Assembly: GCA_023396555.1 (NCBI GenBank)
Contig: JAEWWC010000258.1
Coordinates: forward strand, 1-33,058
Origin: Bacillota bacterium
GTDB taxonomy: Bacteria > Bacillota > Clostridia > Christensenellales > SZUA-584
Direction: 5' to 3'
Length of the DNA stretch: 33,058 nt
The translations under genes were made by a program, and so were the position numbers. Under the pieces are notes generated by a model. It was not told the origin of the DNA. It searched no databases and worked only from the letters and a program-made list of their open reading frames with translations. Positions 6,439 to 13,581 of the stretch are shown piece by piece; within the stretch, counting starts at the first letter, position 1, and each line of letters opens with the position of its first letter.

Positions 6439-8325
6439 ATGAAGGTAAAAAATTATTTTGATACAGAGGATGACCGGCCGGGCAGGAAGCCCGCGTCGGG
6501 AACAGTAAAAAGCGGCGTTAAAAAGAGCGAGGGGAGACCGGGCAGGGAGGCCAGATCTGGAGAGGTCCAGGGCAGCGGCGTTAAAATTAACGCGGCGCGT
6601 AGCGGCGTAAATAAGGATGTCGCAGTGAAAACGAACGCGAAGGCTCCGGCTCATCAACGGAATGATGCCGCCGTGCGAAAGAGCCAGGCTCCGGATGACG
6701 GCGGCTTGAACAATGCCTTGCAGACTGAGGGTATTAGAAAAGCGTCCAAGAGCGGCGAAACTGTTCGTCAAGAGGCAGCCAGACCAATGCGCGCAAAGCG
6801 GGAGGACATGCTGTCTGAGGAAATTCAGGCATCAGCCGTACCTGTTGAGGCGGAGGAAACGCAGGCTGCGGAATCTGCAGCTGTTGCTGTGGAAGAGCAG
6901 GTTATAGAAGCGGTACCTGTTCCCGTGGAAACGAAGACCGCAGAAGCGGCACCTGCCGTTGCAGACACGCAGGCGGCAGAAGCAGTGCCTGCTGCCGTGG
7001 CAGTCGAGGTCTCCGAAGCGGGGGCAGCAGAAAACACTCCCGAAGTAAAGATGGAGCGGTCCGCCGCCGGCTTGATGGCTGCGGCTTATATGGGGCCAGA
7101 CGCAGCGGCAAAGAATGCTGATATCCGGGCGGGGAATGAAACGGACAAAGGTGCTCAGGCTGGGGATAACCGATCAGGAACGGAGTCGAATGGGGATTGG
7201 GACAGTGACGACATCGATGATGAGGATGACTGGAGCCTGGATGTGGATAACGAAAAAAGATATAAGAAAGCACGAAATAAGAGAGGTAATCACGACGGCG
7301 GATCGGACGAGACGGGCGGCATGAAAAAGAAGATCCCCATCGTGTGGGTGATCGTGATCGATGTGGTGATTGCGGCGCTGCTGCTGCTGGCATTCTCGCT
7401 GTATTACGTGATATTGCCGCGCGACATGAGCGGCAACGAGACGGAGCTGCCCCGCCCGACGCAGACTGCTGCGGCGACGCCCGCGCCAACGGAAAGCCTG
7501 CCCGCGGAGCCGGTAGCGACCGAGGAGCCGGAGCCCACGCCCACGCCGGACGGCACCGCGTGGGGAATGAACTTCCCCGGCGTGTTCACGGACGGCGAGG
7601 TGCTGCAGGACGAAACCTCGTACAAGAGCGGCAACATCAGCGTGTCGATTGAGCATAAGGAGCTGAACAAGGTTTCATATTATGTGGCGGATGTGTACAT
7701 CAAGGATTATCAGTATTTCCGCACCGCGTTCGGGAATGAGAACACGTTCGGATACATCGACAGAACCAAGGACATTCTGGAGTATGTGGGAGGCATTATC
7801 GGCGTCAACGGCGATTTCTGCACCAAGAATGAGGGCGTGGTGGTGCGCAACGGCGTGATGCAGCGCGATAAGATGCATGATTCGGACCTGCTGGTATTAA
7901 ACTATGACGGGACTATGCAGACGTTCTCTCCGGAGGAGTTTGATTTGGAGAAGATCGAAGCTGAAGGCGTATGGCAGGTATGGACGTTCGGCCCCATGCT
8001 TTTGAAGGACGGACAGCCGATGACAGAATTCAACACCACCAGCCGTATAGCGGCGGCAAACCCTCGTACGGCGGTGGGTTACTTTGAACCGGGACACTAC
8101 TGCTTTGTGGTGGCGGACGGGCGCTCTCCCCAGCCCACAGACGGTTTTACGCTGGCAGAGATGTCGCAGATACTCTATGACATGGGCTGCAAAGTGGCTT
8201 ACAACATGGACGGCGGCAAAACCTCCGAGATGGTTTTTCTGGGGAAAACGGTGAACGAACCGTATGAAGGCGGACGCCAAACCAGCGACATACTCTACAT
8301 CGCGGACGATAAAGGAGGCTACTGA
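6439..8325 (+). CDS. Membrane-anchored phosphodiester glycosidase paralogue 2 with long low-complexity N-terminus
   Basis: A 628-residue protein. Residues 1-295 are low complexity: a Lys/Arg/Gly/Asp-rich start, then Ala/Val/Glu/Pro-rich degenerate repeats (about 130-205, recurring T-Q-A-A-E and E-A-V-P), then an acidic patch (about 253-272). A TM helix lies at about 299-322 and is followed by a Pro/Thr/Glu linker (about 335-372). The C-terminal 250 residues are a phosphodiester glycosidase domain closely matching the upstream paralogue (I-N-G-D-F, V-V-R-N-G-V-M, F-G-P-M-L, N-P-R-T-A-V-G, N-M-D-G-G-K-T-S-E-M). Basic residues before the TM place the long N-terminus in the cytoplasm. The start has only a weak, distant ribosome binding site; an internal Met at residue 295 just before the TM is an alternative. 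The stop overlaps the next gene. Confidence 0.85.
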   Translation: MKVKNYFDTEDDRPGRKPASGTVKSGVKKSEGRPGREARSGEVQGSGVKINAARSGVNKDVAVKTNAKAPAHQRNDAAVRKSQAPDDGGLNNALQTEGIRKASKSGETVRQEAARPMRAKREDMLSEEIQASAVPVEAEETQAAESAAVAVEEQVIEAVPVPVETKTAEAAPAVADTQAAEAVPAAVAVEVSEAGAAENTPEVKMERSAAGLMAAAYMGPDAAAKNADIRAGNETDKGAQAGDNRSGTESNGDWDSDDIDDEDDWSLDVDNEKRYKKARNKRGNHDGGSDETGGMKKKIPIVWVIVIDVVIAALLLLAFSLYYVILPRDMSGNETELPRPTQTAAATPAPTESLPAEPVATEEPEPTPTPDGTAWGMNFPGVFTDGEVLQDETSYKSGNISVSIEHKELNKVSYYVADVYIKDYQYFRTAFGNENTFGYIDRTKDILEYVGGIIGVNGDFCTKNEGVVVRNGVMQRDKMHDSDLLVLNYDGTMQTFSPEEFDLEKIEAEGVWQVWTFGPMLLKDGQPMTEFNTTSRIAAANPRTAVGYFEPGHYCFVVADGRSPQPTDGFTLAEMSQILYDMGCKVAYNMDGGKTSEMVFLGKTVNEPYEGGRQTSDILYIADDKGGY

Positions 8326-8516
8326 TGTTAAGAAAGCTGATACCGCACATCTGCATCATTATATCGCTGATGATGCTCACGTTCTTTGTGGTGGATATAT
8401 ATAACCCCGGCATGAACTTTTTGGGAAACGACATATTTAAGACGCTTCTCGTGGTGTTCTGCGTGGCGTCCATTGTATCGGCAGGGTTTTTGATCCGGTT
8501 CAACAGACGGGTGTGA
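8325..8516 (+). CDS. 63-residue membrane protein coupled to the glycosidase paralogue
   Basis: A short protein with two hydrophobic helices (about residues 7-24 and 37-56), separated by a polar loop containing Y-N-P-G-M-N-F-L-G and ending R-F-N-R-R-V. The ATG overlaps the preceding TGA (TGATG), and a near-perfect AAAGGAGG sits at 8311-8318 inside the upstream gene, so it is translated and coupled. I recognise no family. It may be a partner or stabiliser of the membrane glycosidase. A terminator follows directly. Confidence 0.75.
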   Translation: MLRKLIPHICIIISLMMLTFFVVDIYNPGMNFLGNDIFKTLLVVFCVASIVSAGFLIRFNRRV

Positions 8517-8531
8517 ATAAATGGATATGGG

Positions 8532-8561
8532 CCGGCGTTCCGAAAGGACTCCGGTTTTTTT
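8532..8561 (+). terminator. Rho-independent terminator of the glycosidase operon
   Basis: CCGGCGTTCC and GGACTCCGG pair around a GAAA tetraloop (one mismatch, one bulge) and are followed by seven T residues (8555-8561). It ends the transcript containing the two NAGPA genes and the small membrane protein. Confidence 0.75.
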
Positions 8562-8664
8562 GTTTGGAAGCATATTTGTTGCATGCCCTAAAAAAGCTTT
8601 ATCTTTATATTATGGGAATAAAGCACAGAATACTATAAGTAACTGATGCCTGTGAAGGGATAGC

Positions 8665-9675
8665 ATGAAAAAGATATTGCTGATAGCAACCGGCGGGACA
8701 ATCGCTTCAAAACAAACAAACAGCGGGCTCGCGCCGCAGATATCCGCTGCGGAGATGCTGGACTATGTGCCCGAAATACGGGAAATCTGTCGTGCGGAAA
8801 CGCTCCAGCTTTTCAATCTGGACAGCACGCACATCCATCATGCACACTGGTGCGCTATAGCGGCCTGCATACGGGATAACTACGATGCGTACGACGGCTT
8901 CGTGATCACGCACGGTACCGATACGATGGCCTACACAGCGGCGGCGCTGTCGTATCTGGTGCAGGACAGCCCCAAGCCGGTGGTGCTGACGGGTGCGCAA
9001 AAGCCGATCGGCATGCGGGAAACGGATGCGGTCACCAACATGGCCGACGCCTTTCTCTATGCGGCGAACGACGAGGCGTGCGGCGTGCATCTGGTGTTCG
9101 ATGGGAGGGTGATACTGGGGACGCGGGCGCGCAAAACGCGGACGAAGAGCTACAACTCGTTTTCCAGCATCGACTTCCCCGAGGTGGCGCGCATCAGGGA
9201 CGGGCGCATCATCTACTTTATCAGCGAAAAGACGGAGGGGATGACGCCCAAGATTTACCGGCAGATGGAGCCGGGCGTGTTTGTACTGAAGCTGGTTCCC
9301 GGCATGAAGGCGGACATCATCTCCTATCTGAAGCGGGACTATCGCGCGCTGGTGATCGAATCCTTCGGCGTGGGCGGGATACCCGGCGGCGACGGAGAGG
9401 GGTTTATGGAAGCGGTGGAGGACTGGACGGCGTCGGGGAGGGTGCTGGCGATGTCCACACAGGTGGCGCACGAGGGCGTGGACCTCGATCTGTATGAGGT
9501 GGGGCTGGGCTTGAAGCGGAAGCTCGACGTGCTGGAGGCACGGGACATGACGCCGGAGGCGGCGGTGACCAAGCTGATGTGGATATTGGGGCAGACGCAG
9601 GAAAGGGAGGAAATCCCGCGATTGTTCTACACGCCCGTTCAGAAGGACATACTGCTGCTGCCGGAGCGTGCATAG
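8665..9675 (+). CDS. ansA: L-asparaginase, type I-like
   Basis: A 336-residue asparaginase/glutaminase hydrolysing L-asparagine to aspartate and ammonia. The catalytic Thr12 lies in A-T-G-G-T-I-A-S, and the second active-site block is T-H-G-T-D-T-M-A-Y (82-90), with Thr85/Asp86 and Lys113 in T-G-A-Q-K-P. There is no signal peptide, so the enzyme is cytoplasmic, like type I enzymes. GAAGGGA precedes the ATG. It stands alone between a terminator and a bidirectional terminator. Confidence 0.93.
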   Translation: MKKILLIATGGTIASKQTNSGLAPQISAAEMLDYVPEIREICRAETLQLFNLDSTHIHHAHWCAIAACIRDNYDAYDGFVITHGTDTMAYTAAALSYLVQDSPKPVVLTGAQKPIGMRETDAVTNMADAFLYAANDEACGVHLVFDGRVILGTRARKTRTKSYNSFSSIDFPEVARIRDGRIIYFISEKTEGMTPKIYRQMEPGVFVLKLVPGMKADIISYLKRDYRALVIESFGVGGIPGGDGEGFMEAVEDWTASGRVLAMSTQVAHEGVDLDLYEVGLGLKRKLDVLEARDMTPEAAVTKLMWILGQTQEREEIPRLFYTPVQKDILLLPERA

Positions 9676-9687
9676 ACCGTATTCACG

Positions 9688-9712
9688 AAAAATGCCTCGC
9701 GAAGGCACTTTT
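9688..9712. terminator. Bidirectional terminator between asparaginase and the flavin operon
   Basis: TGCCT (9693-9697) and AGGCA (9703-9707) pair around CGCGA. Five A residues precede the stem, and a C plus four T residues follow. The structure can therefore serve the plus-strand asparaginase gene and the end of the minus-strand redox operon. It is also the third hairpin of the intergenic repeat. Confidence 0.6.
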
Positions 9713-9782
9713 CTAATGGGATTCTCAAGGGATGAATCCCTTGAGCGGTGGTGTGGAGGCATCGCCTCCGCGGTCGGTCTTA
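9691..9782 (-). repeat. Intergenic hairpin repeat, copy 2 (reverse orientation)
   Basis: Read on the minus strand, it has the block order of 29717-29809: TAAGACCG, a GGAGGC/GCCTCC hairpin (9755-9769), ACACCACCG, a perfect 10-bp hairpin CTCAAGGGAT/ATCCCTTGAG (9724-9745), then a GTGCC-type hairpin. Relative to the other full copy, the middle stem has T-A changed to C-G on both arms, a compensatory change. Confidence 0.75.
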
Positions 9783-9839
9783 GTTCTTTATCGATATTGG
9801 CTCTAAAACCAGCCATAACAGGAACCGATACGGCAAATT

Positions 9840-10487
9840 TTACAGGTAAGCGCTGGGTTGGGTAATGTCGATGCCGCGTGATTTGAAATCCTTGACCATC
9901 ATCCTGTTGATCATGGCCGACATCATCCGGTATTTGAGTGGGGACCATTTGAGTTGCGCGGCTTCGTATACCGTGGGCGGCGAGACTTCGCCTTTTTCCA
10001 CATGACCGAAAAACACATCGAGCTGGCGAATCACGGCTTTGGCGTTGAACAGTTTGGTCAATGGCTGGCCGTTCAGCATTGCGCCCATTCCCATCACGAA
10101 ACCGCCTTTGTAATGAAGGCCGTACTGGGACGCGAATATCTGCAGCATGGACAGGCCGGACGCGTGGGTGTGCGCGGTGGGCATGCCACCCTGTATGATG
10201 CCGTAAATATCCTGCCCGTGCAGCAACTGCGGACGTGCGGCCAGCTCCTGCAGCAGCCATGTGGTGTCGGCGGGGTAGGTGTTGATGTAGCATGGCCCGC
10301 ACAGCACCAGAATATCCGCTTCGTTTACGGCGTCGAAAAGTGCGGCGGGGTTTTTGAGGCTGGGGTAAAGGTGCGTGAGCGTGACGGCATGACCGCGGGA
10401 TTCGAGATGCTCCCGGCAAAGGTTCAGCAGCGTCATGCTGGCGCCCTCCTTGCGGGGGCTGAGATTGATAAGAGCAAAGCGTTTCAT
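9840..10487 (-). CDS. NAD(P)H:FMN oxidoreductase-like flavoprotein
   Basis: A 215-residue protein with a flavodoxin-like fold: N-terminal strand F-A-L-I-N-L-S-P-R-K-E-G-A-S (the FMN phosphate loop), D-I-L-V-L-C-G-P-C-Y-I-N-T-Y-P (about 58-72, the second flavin loop) and Y-G-I-I-Q-G-G-M-P (about 95-103). This is the layout of NADPH-dependent FMN reductases and related quinone reductases. It is the last gene of the TetR-headed operon, with its start overlapping the stop of the previous gene (ATGA). The C-terminal 50 residues are a Met-rich extension with no motif I recognise. Its electron acceptor is unknown. Confidence 0.75.
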   Translation of the reverse strand: MKRFALINLSPRKEGASMTLLNLCREHLESRGHAVTLTHLYPSLKNPAALFDAVNEADILVLCGPCYINTYPADTTWLLQELAARPQLLHGQDIYGIIQGGMPTAHTHASGLSMLQIFASQYGLHYKGGFVMGMGAMLNGQPLTKLFNAKAVIRQLDVFFGHVEKGEVSPPTVYEAAQLKWSPLKYRMMSAMINRMMVKDFKSRGIDITQPSAYL

Positions 10488-11023
10488 GCGTTTGCGACCT
10501 CCGAGAGAATATCGTGTTTCATTTCCGGCGACAGCGAAGGGCTGGTGACATAGGCCTGGCCCGCGCCCCGCGTGATGGTGAGCAGCTCGCGGAACAGCTG
10601 TTTGAACGCGGCATTCTCGGCTGTGTCATCCCTTTCGCTGACGCCCACGGCGAAGCATTTAAACGTGCGGCCCAGCAGGCCGCCCTTGGCCAGCTCGCCG
10701 TTCACGACGAAGTAGCGGCGGTCCATGAACAGACCGAACTTGTCGAGCACGCGCTTGAGTTTGAACGAATAGCCGCCGAACACGACGGGGGTGACGAACA
10801 CCAGCGCGTCGGAGCGGACGACCTTGGGGTATATCCAGTCGCCGTCGTCGCGCACGACGCAGCGGCCATCGGTTTTGTTCGAGCAGCTGCCGCAGTTGAC
10901 GCAAGGCTTCACGTCCACATTATCCAACGGGATATAATCCGCTTCCACGCCCTTGTCCAGCAACGCCTGATGCAGTTCAGCTCCTATTTTGCTATTTCCT
11001 TCGTGTGCGATGATCGTGATCAT
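10484..11023 (-). CDS. Flavodoxin-fold protein with four-Cys cluster motif (iron-sulfur flavoprotein-like)
   Basis: A 179-residue protein of the NADPH-dependent FMN reductase/iron-sulfur flavoprotein group. The cysteines C41, C44, C47 and C55 (CxxCxxC-x7-C) sit after the first beta-alpha unit, where iron-sulfur flavoproteins bind a 4Fe-4S cluster. The flavin loop V-T-P-V-V-F-G-G-Y-S follows at about 77-86. The N-terminal phosphate loop (H-E-G-N-S-K) is present. It overlaps the downstream flavoprotein by ATGA. Electron transfer between its cluster and FMN is expected from the family; partners in the cell are not known. Confidence 0.75.
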   Translation of the reverse strand: MITIIAHEGNSKIGAELHQALLDKGVEADYIPLDNVDVKPCVNCGSCSNKTDGRCVVRDDGDWIYPKVVRSDALVFVTPVVFGGYSFKLKRVLDKFGLFMDRRYFVVNGELAKGGLLGRTFKCFAVGVSERDDTAENAAFKQLFRELLTITRGAGQAYVTSPSLSPEMKHDILSEVANA

Positions 11024-11039
11024 AAACCCTCCTGCTGCG

Positions 11040-11438
11040 CTATTCCGTGCAGCTGGCTTTCAGCGCCCGGCTGACGGCACTTTTGATGGTCTCGCTGGAC
11101 AGTGTCGCGCCGCTGATGGCGTCCACATCATAGGTATTGGCTGCCGTCATATCCTGTGTGATGGCTTCGGCTGGCGCGCCTTTGCCATTCTTGTGCTCGA
11201 GTATGTCGATGCGGCTGATGGTATGATCCTGCACGGTGACGGCCACTTTGACGCTGACGAGACCGGAGTCTGCTGAGCCTTCGAATGTTCCGTCCGCCGC
11301 GCGGGACATATCGATATCCTCATAAACCAGAGAAGCGAGTGCGTTTTTCGCCGAATTGGACATCAGCAAAAAACCGACGGCGCCGATAACCAGTATGACG
11401 CCGATAACGATGCCGGCGATAATAAGGGCTTTTTTCAT
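11040..11438 (-). CDS. Membrane-anchored FMN-binding domain protein
   Basis: A 132-residue protein with an N-terminal TM anchor (about 5-26) and an extracytoplasmic FMN-binding domain (PF04205 type). The flavinylation motif is D-A-I-S-G-A-T (106-112); T112 would receive FMN through a phosphoester bond made by ApbE. Such domains carry electrons outside the membrane in Rnf, Nqr and extracellular electron transfer systems. No apbE gene is in the window. The ATG at 11436-11438 is chosen because GGAGGG lies 7 bases upstream; a TTG two codons earlier is less likely. It is flanked by flavodoxin genes in the same operon. Confidence 0.85.
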   Translation of the reverse strand: MKKALIIAGIVIGVILVIGAVGFLLMSNSAKNALASLVYEDIDMSRAADGTFEGSADSGLVSVKVAVTVQDHTISRIDILEHKNGKGAPAEAITQDMTAANTYDVDAISGATLSSETIKSAVSRALKASCTE

Positions 11439-11440
11439 CG

Positions 11441-11863
11441 TCAACCCTCCTGACCAGCCAACCGGACGGCAAAGGCCGTGGCGTTTTGCAGCTCAGCTTT
11501 GTTGGGATGACCGGCATGAACGAACAGAAAACTGCCGGAGCAGATAAACTCGTCGGCGACGGGGATGCCGGCGCTTTGGAGCCGGCTGCGGACGCTGTTC
11601 TGGCCCTGCTTGCCGGATGCGCAGGAGGTGATGAGCGCCGCGCTTTTTACCTGGTGTGCGGTGAGGCCCGACACGTATTCCAGCAGTTCAGGCAGGCTTT
11701 CGCCGCCGTAGATGCCGCCCACGATGAAGAGCATATCGGCTTCGCTAACATTCGGGTGGTCCAGTACGTTTCGCGCCGGAACGCCCAGCGCGGCGGCCAC
11801 GGCGTTCCCGATTTTCTGCGAATGCTTTGTTTTGGTGGCGTAGATGACGCTTGTTCTTTTCAT
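11441..11863 (-). CDS. Flavodoxin-like protein
   Basis: A 140-residue flavodoxin-domain protein. The N-terminal strand and phosphate-binding loop are V-I-Y-A-T-K-T-K-H-S (6-15), with I-V-G-G-I-Y-G-G (47-54) as the first isoalloxazine loop and S-C-A-S-G-K-Q-G (about 80-87) as the next. Length is normal for a single flavodoxin domain. The ATG overlaps the stop of the TetR gene (ATGA), so it is coupled to the regulator. It could reduce or be reduced by the downstream flavoproteins. Confidence 0.8.
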   Translation of the reverse strand: MKRTSVIYATKTKHSQKIGNAVAAALGVPARNVLDHPNVSEADMLFIVGGIYGGESLPELLEYVSGLTAHQVKSAALITSCASGKQGQNSVRSRLQSAGIPVADEFICSGSFLFVHAGHPNKAELQNATAFAVRLAGQEG

Positions 11864-12444
11864 TTATTTAAAACTCCTTTAATAATGATCTCGGATTGTA
11901 CCTGAAACATCTCATCTGCCTGCTCCGGCGTGAGCCCTTGCATGCGGGAGATCATCAGGTTGAACCCCAGAAACGAGCTCCAGACGGAGAAAGCGGCATG
12001 TTGCGGGTCCATTCTTCTGATGCGTCCGGCCTGCATCTCTCTTTCTAGATTTGCTGCGATGCGCGAGACCCACGGAGAGGGGCTGGGCTGATGCCGGCTG
12101 TATTTGTGCAGCACGATCAGATTGTATTTTTCCGGCTCCTCAAAGGCAAGCTGCGTGGACCGCCGGAACACCGTGAGCATGTTGGTGATGACGTCCGCCG
12201 AATCGTCCGCCAGCTGCGAGATGACGCCGTAGAATTTGGCGGTCTCCGACGCTTCGATAGCGTCGATGATCTCCTGCTTGTCTTTGAAGTGGTGATAGAC
12301 GATGCCGGTGGAATATTTCATCCTGCCAATGATCTTGCGGACGGAGATGGCTTCAAAGCCCTCCTCCAGACCGATCTGAAGGGCGGTGTCGAGTATCGCC
12401 TGACGGACGCTGTCGCTGCGCATTTTCTGATCTTCTCTTGCCAA
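11860..12444 (-). CDS. TetR/AcrR-family transcriptional regulator
   Basis: A protein of about 194 residues. The N-terminal helix-turn-helix contains A-I-L-D-T-A-L-Q-I-G-L-E-E-G-F-E-A-I-S-V and I-V-Y-H-H-F-K-D-K-Q-E-I, the TetR signature. The C-terminal part is a variable ligand and dimerisation domain with several Met residues. The TTG at 12442-12444 is taken as start because GGGAGG lies 7 bases before it; an ATG five codons upstream (12457-12459) has no ribosome binding site but cannot be excluded. It is first in the redox operon and is very likely autoregulated through the three operators just upstream. The inducer is unknown, perhaps a quinone or other redox-active compound. Confidence 0.9.
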   Translation of the reverse strand: MAREDQKMRSDSVRQAILDTALQIGLEEGFEAISVRKIIGRMKYSTGIVYHHFKDKQEIIDAIEASETAKFYGVISQLADDSADVITNMLTVFRRSTQLAFEEPEKYNLIVLHKYSRHQPSPSPWVSRIAANLEREMQAGRIRRMDPQHAAFSVWSSFLGFNLMISRMQGLTPEQADEMFQVQSEIIIKGVLNK

Positions 12445-12470
12445 AGGTTTGCCTCCCATGCATTATATGA

Positions 12471-12517
12471 TAACGCTGTTAATAAAAATAACAACGTTAA
12501 AAAACATAACGGTGTTA
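12471..12517. promoter_or_regulatory. Three evenly spaced TetR operators
   Basis: The palindrome TAAC-NNN-GTTA occurs three times: TAACGCTGTTA (12471-12481), TAACAACGTTA (12489-12499) and TAACGGTGTTA (12507-12517). Start-to-start distance is exactly 18 bases both times. The third copy touches the -10 box of the promoter at 12517-12545 and the others cover the leader up to the regulator start. Regulator binding here would block transcription of its own operon. Confidence 0.8.
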
Positions 12518-12545
12518 TTATTGCGCGAAATAGGGGTTTTGTCAA
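12517..12545 (-). promoter_or_regulatory. Promoter of the TetR-flavoprotein operon
   Basis: On the minus strand TTGACA (12545-12540), a perfect -35, is followed after 17 bases by AATAAT (12522-12517). The predicted start of transcription is near 12510, inside the operator array. Confidence 0.75.
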
Positions 12546-12665
12546 TATAGATGCGGAAAGAAATACTCAAAAAATTGTGGATTCAAAAGGTTAAATGAGC
12601 AGTTATTGCAGGGGAAGATAACAAAGGCCGCCGGGGGTGCAGCCATTATAAGAGCGGGAAACTGA

Positions 12666-13430
12666 TCAGTCCGGATAGATGATCTGCACGCGGCACCTGT
12701 TCAGATGCTCTGTCCATTCGTCGCTCAGCCGCTCCTCGGTTACGAGATAATCAATATCGGAGAAGTCGCCGATGCGCGCAAACCCGCTCTGCTTCATTTT
12801 GGTAGAGTCCAGCATCACCACCCTTGTGCCGGCGTGCTTGAGCATCACGCGCTTTAACTCCGCTTCTTCCTCGCTGGGGTCTAAAAGACCCATGCTGATG
12901 GAAGCGCCACGGCATGAGAAAAACAGGGTGTCCACATAGAGCGAGGAGATCATGTTCCGGGCCGCTTCCCCGACGTAGGAAAGTGAGTGGGTTCGCAAAA
13001 AGCCGCCCGTGCTGTATATGCTTATCCGGCTGTTGCCGGACAGCTGCATGGCCGTTTTGGGGCTGTTGGTGATCACGGTTTTGGGCTTTCGGTGAGAAAG
13101 GAAGGGCACGAGCTTGGCGCAGGTGCTGGATGAATCGATGATGATCACATCGTCTTCGCGGATCAGTGCTGACGCCGCCTTCGCAATCAGCTCCTTTTCC
13201 GCGGTCCGCTCCTCCTCGCGAACGGCCAGCGGTATTTCCGAGTCTATGCCCTCGATTAGCACCGCGCCGCCGTACGTTCTTTTGAGCAGCCCCGTTTTTT
13301 TCAGCTTGTCGAGGTCGCGCCGGATAGTCGCCTCGCTTGTATAAAACTTCTGCGCCAGCGCGGGAACGTTGATAAACTTCTGCTGCTTGATGATGTCAAT
13401 GATCTGCTGTCTTCTCTCATCGGAAAACAT
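12666..13430 (-). CDS. DeoR-family transcriptional regulator
   Basis: A 254-residue sugar-metabolism repressor. The N-terminal DeoR helix-turn-helix contains R-R-Q-Q-I-I-D-I-I and the signature T-S-E-A-T-I-R-R-D-L-D-K-L, followed by a Y-G-G-A wing. The C-terminal sensor domain contains D-V-I-I-I-D-S-S-S-T and V-I-T-N-S-P, the sugar-phosphate binding elements of this family. The start at 13428-13430 has a textbook AGGAGG upstream, although the frame stays open to 13514. It is divergent from the TIM-barrel/dehydrogenase genes and probably represses them through the ATGCGCA repeats in the shared intergenic region, with a phosphorylated sugar as effector. Confidence 0.92.
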   Translation of the reverse strand: MFSDERRQQIIDIIKQQKFINVPALAQKFYTSEATIRRDLDKLKKTGLLKRTYGGAVLIEGIDSEIPLAVREEERTAEKELIAKAASALIREDDVIIIDSSSTCAKLVPFLSHRKPKTVITNSPKTAMQLSGNSRISIYSTGGFLRTHSLSYVGEAARNMISSLYVDTLFFSCRGASISMGLLDPSEEEAELKRVMLKHAGTRVVMLDSTKMKQSGFARIGDFSDIDYLVTEERLSDEWTEHLNRCRVQIIYPD

Positions 13431-13476
13431 ATGGATACCTCCTGTACTGCGCGAAGATGATCGAAATTGCTGCCAG

Positions 13477-13536
13477 ATGCGCAAAATGCGCAACATTATC
13501 GACGGACTATACACAAATGCGCATGAGCTATATAAT
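13477..13536 (+). promoter_or_regulatory. Promoter with repeated ATGCGCA boxes (candidate DeoR operators)
   Basis: ATGCGCA occurs at 13477-13483, 13486-13492 and 13517-13523. The plus-strand promoter is TATACA (13508-13513), a 17-base spacer, and TATAAT (13531-13536); the third box lies inside the spacer, so bound repressor would exclude polymerase. The first two boxes lie towards the divergent deoR-type gene. Confidence 0.6.
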
Positions 13537-13581
13537 TATAGCACACGAGCGGACGTATGCAATATAACGGAGGGTAAAACG

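Noticed and set aside
9668..9865. A 65-residue plus-strand frame after asparaginase
   Set aside because: It lies in the intergenic hairpin repeat, has no ribosome binding site, and resembles no protein.
8707..10419. A 570-residue open frame on the minus strand across the asparaginase gene
   Set aside because: It is antisense to a clear asparaginase with all catalytic motifs, is rich in Arg, His and Pro as expected from a GC-rich shadow frame, and has no domain.
12471..12517. A CRISPR-like array
   Set aside because: Units are 11 bases with 7-base spacers, only three copies exist, and each is a palindrome next to a TetR gene, so operators explain them.
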